Shown: positions 53,717 through 60,000 of the stretch, piece after piece | How positions within the stretch are numbered: the first letter of the stretch is position 1 | How the letters are laid out: the number at the start of each line of letters is the position of its first letter | Source: Adiantum capillus-veneris | Lineage: Eukaryota; Streptophyta; Polypodiopsida; Polypodiales; Pteridaceae | Assembly: GCA_014529385.2 (NCBI GenBank) | Contig: CM043953.1 | Span: 97,107,842 to 97,167,841, forward strand | Length of the DNA: 60,000 nucleotides | Direction of reading: 5' to 3' | Program-made: the position numbers and the translations under genes | The notes under the pieces: generated by a model | What the model was told of the DNA's origin: nothing | The model's input: the letters and a program-made list of their open reading frames with translations, nothing else | Database searches by the model: none

Positions 53717-55953
53717 TTATGACTGCGACTTTTGTTTCCCAGATTTGGGTGGCTCGAGCTCTTGTGTCCCTGCTAACGCTTTCACTTTGTATCCTTTCTT
53801 CAGAATCATATTGATGCGCATATCAAGACCATCCATCCACTCGTCATCAGTCTCTACCTCATGCTCAACGGGCTGAACTTGGAGTGTATTGAGTGGTACC
53901 GCTTGTAGAACAGGTTGCCTTGCAACTTTCTGTTTTAGAATACGAATGCGAGCCTCCTCTTGAGCCTCGTCTATCACCTGTTGTCGTTTAAACTTTCTTT
54001 CCTTGGTTGGGTGCATTCTCTGCAAAAGCTCATTAGTCAAGGGAAGACTGTATTTATGGAGTTGAAATCCACTAATCCAATTTTCCATAGTTTCTCCGTG
54101 TAATGTAGCTAACTTGACTGCACCGCTTTGTGAAACATCTTCATTGACAAAAGGACCATGTAGTTTTTTCTTGAATTTAGGTATATGTTGTTTCAACGAA
54201 TATACTAAGACTATATCCCCTGGTTTGAAAATTTTGGTCAGTAATTGTGACTCAAAGAATTGTTTTTGTTTCAGTTTTTGTGCGTAGGTGTAAGAATGGT
54301 TGCTAATCATTGCAGATTAGCAGATACAATGCAGATTTCTCAATCAGTTATGGTATTTGACAATCTACTTGCATGATGCTCATTAGGGTCACAAAGTCTT
54401 TTGACCATCTAGGAACCATTTCCATAGAGAAGAGATATGCATCTGGAAAATCATCATCTACCCCCTTATGTGCTTCCCTTATTGTGAGTCTCGACAGATG
54501 ATCCACTCTTTGGTGCGTGGTGCCTTTTTTAACCACCACTGTGAAGTCAAATTCAAGTAGGATGATAAACCATCTTACTATCGTTCCAGTATTGCAGAGT
54601 TTGTTTACTAAATAGAGTAAGGTTTGATGGTCTACAAAAAAGACAACCTTGTTGGCTCACAAGTAGTGTTGGAATTTTGTTGACTGAATATCCATGGTCC
54701 CCTCTCCTGGCTGAGCTAATAAATAGCCTAAAGAAAAACTTGAAGCATCAACATGTACATGAATACCTTGTCCCAGTAAGGAGATTTCAATATTGGTGCG
54801 GAGGTCAAAGCTTGCTTAAGCTTTTAAAATGACTCTTCACATTTGCTGGTCCATTCAAAATGAGTGATAAGGCTATAAATGGGCTTAGCAATCACAACAT
54901 AAAATTTGTAGATAAATCTACAAAAGTTAACCACAATGTCCCATAAATTCTTGAACCCCTCTGACTATTGTTGGTCTAGCCATCTTAGCAATAACTGCTA
55001 CTTTTTCCGTGTCTGTGTGGCTATGCCATTTTTAGACACAATATGTCCCATAATTTTGCCTTGTCTAATCATAAAAACGTATTTTTAAGGTTTAGGAAAA
55101 TCCTATATAAGTGAAATTTCTCAAACACACATCGTAAATGCTCAGAACGACTTTCTCATTTGGTGGAGTGCACACAGAGGTCATCCATGTATACTTCTAA
55201 GAAATTTTGCAGATATTCCTTCAAGACATGGCTCATCAGCCTTTGAAATTTTTCCAATGCATTTGTCAAGCCGAAGGTCATGACTCTATAGGAAAAAATT
55301 CCCCATTTTGTAGCAAAGGCTGTTTTATGTTGGTCCTTGGGATCTATTGTCAGTTGGTTGTACCCAGAGAATCCGTCTAAAAAGCTATATGCTTCCTTGC
55401 CACAACTACCCATTCTAGCATGTGATCAGTGATGGGAAGAGGATAGCTATCTCGTATAGTGGCAGAGTTCACTTTTTTGCGATTTACACACACTCTGATT
55501 TTGCTATTTTTTAAAGGCACCACAACAATTGGTGATACCCAATCTGTGTGTTATATCTCTTAGATAAACTTTGCTTCCTTGAGTTTTTCTATCTCTTCTT
55601 TGATTTTTTTTGGCAAAGGTCCCATTATACGTATATGGTCTTTGTCGACTTGGCGTGGCATCATCTCTCATAGGGATGGTATGTTGGCATATTGTAGGAT
55701 CCACTCCTTTGAGATCCCTATATGACCATGCAAAAACTTCTCTATATTCCTTCAATGTTCTTATGAGAATCTCTTCTTCTTCTTGCGATAGATCCATAGC
55801 TATGTATGCAGGTCTTGGCCCATCTCGAGGATCTACTAGGTCGATTTGTTTTGCATTTATTGATCCTTCATAGATCCATAGCTATGTATGCAGGTCTTGC
55901 CCCATGTCCAGGATCTGCTAGGTTGATTTGTTTTGCATTTATCGATCCTTCAT
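53717..55953 (-). pseudogene. Minus-strand gypsy pol mosaic
   Basis: In sense order: an upstream linker and duplicated 82-bp block (55953-55791); a segment before RT (REVFAWSYRDLKGVDP, 55797-55504); RT core with FLDGFSGYNQLTIDP, FGLTNALEKFQ and VYMDDLCVHS (55413-55156); a decayed RNase H/connection region (54950-54560); KGTTHQRVDHLSRL (54539-54348); integrase C-terminus with GDIVLVYSLK and the GPF module (54310-53717). The integrase core is deleted. RT YMDD is kept, but frameshifts and stops break the frame. Confidence 0.85.
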
Positions 55954-55954
55954 A
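55791..55954. repeat. 82-bp tandem duplication
   Basis: GATCCATAGCTATGTATGCAGG at 55791 recurs at 55873, with few differences, up to CTTCATAG. The period is not a multiple of three, so the copy shifts the pol frame. Confidence 0.85.
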
Positions 55955-58185
55955 GGATTTTCCCAGTTCTCGTACTGACGTTTACTTTCATTAAGCATTG
56001 AAATTTCGTATCCAACAGCTGTTTTGTGATTTTCTTCCTCACGTTTTTTTTCCTTTCTGCGATATCTCTGTTGATGTTTTCAGGTGTTTTTTGGAATGGG
56101 CGAAAAGCCAAGCAAAAGGACTGAAATGCTTGTCAAATGGCCTCTTGTACATATGTGTGCATAGCATCTTGCACTTTAGAAATGGTTGTTAGGACAGTCG
56201 TACAAAGGTTTGACTTCATCTTGTTTTTTTGTTGGAGTTTTTGGCTTAGTGTGCCTTTGGGAGACGAGGTTTGATGAGTGCTCTCAGCCGTGCTTCATGA
56301 TTGGTCAAATGGGTTCATGCGTCATGAGACACATGTGGTTGAAGGTGGTGTCCTTGACTCAAAAAGAAGTGGAAAATGATGCGTGGGATCACATATGATC
56401 AGGCTGGCATAATAACCATGAGTTTGGAATTTTAAGGTTAAGGGGTCTTGGAGATGGCCTTGGTCACGGGCTCCGAGTCATGCTTTACAGTGCATCATTC
56501 GATGGTCTAAGTAGCAAGCAACATGCTCGGGAAGTCACTATCGCGTCTACTCTACCTGCCCACACACTCATGCTCAAGAGTTGGCCCTGCTCATTTTATG
56601 TTTGAAAGCTCCTTGTACCCAAGTAAAAAGGGCATGCTGTTTTTAGTTTAAAAAGATAAGATGCTCCAAGGGAAAAAGGAGAAGCAGGCGAGATGTGAGG
56701 AGCTGGTCGCGAGTAGATGGAAGGGAGGTTGATGTAGAGTGAGCAAGAGAGAGAGCTGAGACCTGTGTTTGGGAGCTTGAGGGAAACTTGCAGGAGGAGG
56801 GAGCTCATCACCCAGAGAAGGAAAGGGACGCAAGAGAGGCCAGCTTCGTGGAGGCTCGAGCTCTGAGAACACAAGATTTCATGATCAGAATTCAAAGGGG
56901 GAGCTCTCAAAAGAGTGTGGGAAGAGTAAGTGAAGCTCCACGAAGGTGCCACAGAAGGGATGAACAGCTTGAAAGGACGAGAAGAAGTCATCCAATGCAC
57001 GGGACTAGTAGGCAATCAATGCATTAGAGGCATTGAAGGAGAAAAGCAAGCTGCCCATAAAGGACCTCTGAAGGAATTCTGAGAGGAAAATCAAGGCTTC
57101 TCTCGGTACAATTAGGCTGGGCTCAGACGAGCCCGGCGGCAGCCAAGGGGCTTGTGTTGTGCCTCCACCACGTGCGTTCACAAGGTGCAGAAGACGACCC
57201 TGACACAGAAATGACGTGTAGAGATTAACCAATATGTTTCATCCAATCTGTAAAGCGTAAGATTCAGTTGCCGTCGATCTGCGATCAAAACTGCAGTCCG
57301 TCTTTTGCGCTGCCAAGCTTGCAGCAACTGTGCATTTCCGAGGGGGGGTATCACCCATGAAGTGGCGGGTCCGAAAGCTTCTCTGCTTTTTGCTTGCCAG
57401 TCTCATTGCCCCACCTAGGCAGCACGCACCTTTCTCTCTGTTTGTCGCTGGGTCGTCTGAACCCAGCCTTAGAGAGGCCAGAAGGGTTAGCTAGAGGAGA
57501 GCATCGACCAATGCAATAGAGGATCCAGTTTGCAACATGCAACAACTCGGGATGCAGTATTTGAAGGGAGCCGTGTAGCAAGCCTATTTCAAGATGCTAA
57601 GGAGCCCACAATTGCTCGTGGTATGACCCAAACGTGGACGATAGAGGTTCTGTTTTAGGGGTTGTTCAGAGAGCCCATGGTGAATAAAATGATATGTTAA
57701 AGCTGAAAAATGAGCCGGTCACTAGTACTCAGCCATAGAGGTGATGCGAGTGATTGTAGAGTATGTCAAACAAGAGGACCCTAAGAAGGCTCAGTCTTGT
57801 GGTGGTGGTGCTTCAAAGAATGTTAGGAGAACTCAATCCCAGATCCCAATTTGCATGTATGACCTGTTGAGCTTGCTTGAGATGGTTCTCGTGATTGTTT
57901 CCTTGAGTATGTTGGCGACATGTTGACTATACCACTCTACTTGCAACCATGTGGATTGAGATATTTTGAGGCTTTGCTATGCTCTACTGTTTCTTTCTGT
58001 CAACGTCTTTGATGTTGGGTTTCGAAACTCAAGAAATCTTGCTTCCCCTCCTTGGAGGAGAAGTTTAGCCCTTACATGCTCTTTTTCTGAGTCTGATTCT
58101 TAAGTTGTAATTGTCTCTTCTTCCAACTCATCCGTGGCATTATAGTGGTGATTCGAAAAGACATGCTGCTCCTCAACTAAGTTGC
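55955..58185. other. No recognisable gene; possible LTR or leader of the neighbouring element
   Basis: No domain-bearing frame. GC-richer part at 56650-57600 has several open frames on both strands without motifs. A polypurine-like CCGAGGGGGGG occurs near 57338. I cannot assign it. Confidence 0.4.
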
Positions 58186-58189
58186 ATCG

Positions 58190-58400
58190 TACATTATACG
58201 GTGTACATATAATACGCCTTAAACGGGCGTATTATACGACACCTATCTTTATTCGGCCGTATTATACGGTGCCAGCTTAGCAAAAACACCGTATCGTATA
58301 ATTTCTCAGCAATTCGATCGAAATATTATTTCGACCGAAATATTAGTTCGATCAAAATAGTACTTCGATCAAAATATTAATTAGATTGAAATAAATTTGT
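58190..58400. repeat. CGTATTATACGG palindromes and TCGATCRAAATATTA repeats
   Basis: At least five sites related to CCGTATTATACGG occur between 58194 and 58302, in both orientations. Then four or more TTCGATCAAAATATTA-like 16-mers occur at 58310-58385. Confidence 0.85.
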
Positions 58401-58579
58401 TTATATACGCTGAAACGGATTGTTTTGCTCATTCCATCGATCTCTGTTCTCTCATCTCACCTATAGGTGAGCCTTACAATACGAAGAAAAAATAAAAATG
58501 CTAGTTTAAATTTAGCCATATTTTTTATATTGAAAATTTAGATCTTGGATATATTTATTTTTTTAGGCTTTGGAGTTTT

Positions 58580-59115
58580 GAGTTACCTGCTCTGTGTGAA
58601 GTATATCTTACATTGAGAGGTAAATTAAGTAAGATAGTTAATGATTACTTGCCTTGTGTAGAGGAAACACACACTTGGAGGTGATTCAAGGTAGTTAACG
58701 TTAGCAGTTATTTGCTTTGTGTTGAACTATGTTCACACTTAGAAGTAACTTTAGTTAAAGTTAAGAGTTACTTGTTGTGTGTTGAACTATGTTCACACTT
58801 GGAAGTAACTTACGTTAGATTTATCTAATGATTGACTGTCATGTGTAAAGTTATACTCACACTACAGACAATTTAGGTAGATTAAATAATAATCTCTTTC
58901 TTTGTGTAGAGGTATTCTCACACCTAGAAGAGATTTACAGAGTAGTAAATTTTGATTGCTTGCCATGTGTAGAGTTACACTCATACTTGGAGGTAATTTA
59001 GATAGGTCTTTTGAAGATATCTTGCTTTGTATAGAGTTTACTCACACTTGGAAGTTATTGAGATAGATTAAGCGATTCATTTATCATGATTCAAGTGTAA
59101 AGTGAAAGCTCACAC
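58580..59115 (+). repeat. Degenerate about 65-bp tandem repeat, each unit a hairpin
   Basis: About eight units of TTACTTGCTTTGTGT...CACACTTGGAAGTAA. In the best unit (58766-58808) GTTACTT pairs with AAGTAAC and TGTGT with ACACT-type sequence around a short loop. Located between the element end and the transposase ATG. Confidence 0.8.
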
Positions 59116-59256
59116 TTACGAAAAAGTTATTTTTGGTATTTATAATTTAAAGAAATTGAAAACGTTAATGAATAGAGTAATGTAAATGGTATTAGAGTTC
59201 GATTTTAGATGTGTCTTTAGTAACTAGTTCTGTTTGAGTTTGTAGATCTGAAGAAG

Positions 59257-59996
59257 ATGGTGAAAGGATACGAGTGGAACCACGTAGATGAATTGGTCAG
59301 TGGGAAGAATACATCAAAGCTGGGGTGTAAGACCTGCGGCCATGATTTTAGTAGAAATGCTCATAGGATAAAAGAACATGTTTTCAAAATTCCTAGAAAC
59401 ATGACAGCTTGCAAATACCTCCCAAGAGGTATTGCTGAAAAATTTCCCGAGTGGGCGCTCAAGGCAAAGAGAATTATTGAGGGCAAAAATAAGGGAGGTC
59501 CCAAAATGATGGCTCCATCTATGGCTAGGGACATCGAGATGACACTCGAGAATGATCAAAACCCTCACTCGACCCCTACTACAGGTCAAGGAGGGTGCCA
59601 TTCATTCTTTGCTGGGAATTGTAGCTCTAATCCTACCGGAAGCTCTACTGCTAACATAAGCCGAAGTGAAGCATGGAGTGGAGGAGAATTTGCACCAAGT
59701 GATCCTACTTTGCAACAGGCATTTGGGAAACAATGGCTGTTTGAACTCCATCTTAAGTGGACTCAATCATTTGTTGCATGTGAATTCCTTTTAATGTCAT
59801 TCAAAATCCTATCTTCAAAGATGCTTTAATGAGCACGGCGAAGAAGGGTTTTGTGGTTCCTGATTATAATAAGATGCGTACAGAATATTTAGATAAAGTA
59901 AAAACAACATCAGAGAATATTTTACAACGCACAACTCTTGATTTTGTGCCGACGTATGGGTGCACAATTGCTCTAGATGGTTGGATAAATTGCTAG
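59257..59996 (+). pseudogene. hAT transposase N-terminus with BED zinc finger, frameshifted
   Basis: ATG at 59257 after a probable splice acceptor (TTTGTAG). BED-type finger: Trp7, Cys24, Cys27, then His36/His41 and Cys52 (LGCKTCGHDFSRN...HRIKEHV). A Ser/Gly/Thr-rich linker follows, then QWLFELHLKWTQSFVAC. One base is missing near 59783; the next frame continues with PNYKM-like KMRTEYLDKV and FVPTYGCTIALDGWIN, which holds the DGW catalytic Asp region of hAT/DUF659 proteins. A TAG at 59994 stops it at the window edge. The BED finger binds the element's own DNA ends. Confidence 0.8.
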
Positions 59997-60000
59997 AAGA

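Larger units (their letters stand above)
58187..60000 (+). mobile_element. Probable hAT element, left part (runs off the window)
   Basis: Palindrome-rich subterminal region (58190-58400), a hairpin array (58580-59110) and a BED-finger transposase start (59257). The exact end and 8-bp target duplication cannot be fixed without the right end. Confidence 0.55.

Noticed and set aside
56596-57015. 139-codon minus-strand ORF, Ser/Leu/Pro-rich
   Set aside because: No domain, no signal of gene structure, overlapping frames of similar size on the other strand.
58580-59115. CRISPR-like array
   Set aside because: Units are degenerate, without unique spacers, in a eukaryotic transposon context.

Overview
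The window looks like plant nuclear heterochromatin. It is a nested pile of LTR retrotransposons, a CACTA DNA transposon, a LINE and the start of a hAT element. I find no host single-copy gene, rRNA, canonical tRNA or CRISPR array. The plant assignment rests on GT-AG introns of roughly 80-130 bp in the CACTA genes, a TNP2-type transposase with plant-associated domains, a chromovirus, a Tat-like Ty3/gypsy element with two RNase H domains, and tRNA-type primer sites. A large-genome, non-flowering land plant is my guess from the element styles only; the sequence does not prove it.

Layout. (1) 1-1331: 3' end of a plus-strand Ty3/gypsy pol (integrase broken by a stop), then a probable LTR from 1332 and two tandem small ORFs (2735-3162). 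(2) About 4820-11400: a minus-strand gag/protease-only Ty3/gypsy remnant with a long palindrome-bearing leader, a tRNA-type PBS and a 5' LTR. (3) 11530-13616: pol tail, PPT and about 2 kb LTR of a plus-strand gypsy element. (4) 13922-28601: a minus-strand chromovirus with LTRs 13922-14911 and 27640-28601. Its 3' end holds an 8.2 kb CACTA element (15224-23453, CAT target duplication). (5) About 28602-34050: a minus-strand gag-only LTR element. (6) 34540-47583: a plus-strand LINE. Its ORF1 is split by a nearly intact minus-strand gypsy element (35298-44008) that carries one uninterrupted 1783-codon gag-pol. (7) About 47600-52730: a plus-strand gypsy remnant with LTR, Met-type PBS, gag, protease and a second LTR fragment. 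(8) 53717-55953: a minus-strand gypsy pol mosaic. (9) 58190-60000: a hAT-like left end with palindrome arrays and a BED-finger transposase start.

How they fit together: each autonomous element supplies its own replication or transposition proteins, and most copies here are dead. Many stop codons fit C-to-T change. The gypsy copy at 35298-44008 is the only one that still looks able to make its full polyprotein.

The most interesting unexplained signal is a conserved small protein of about 57 core residues. It occurs three times without gaps: twice in tandem at 2735-3162 and once just upstream of the intact gag-pol at 41905-42147. I do not recognise it as a known retrotransposon gene. Its sequence faintly recalls the second half of a ubiquitin-like fold. 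Other signals worth checking are palindromes in the leader of element 2, a four-fold repeated polypurine-tract block, tandem tRNA-like units inside the CACTA element, and a hairpin array upstream of the hAT transposase.
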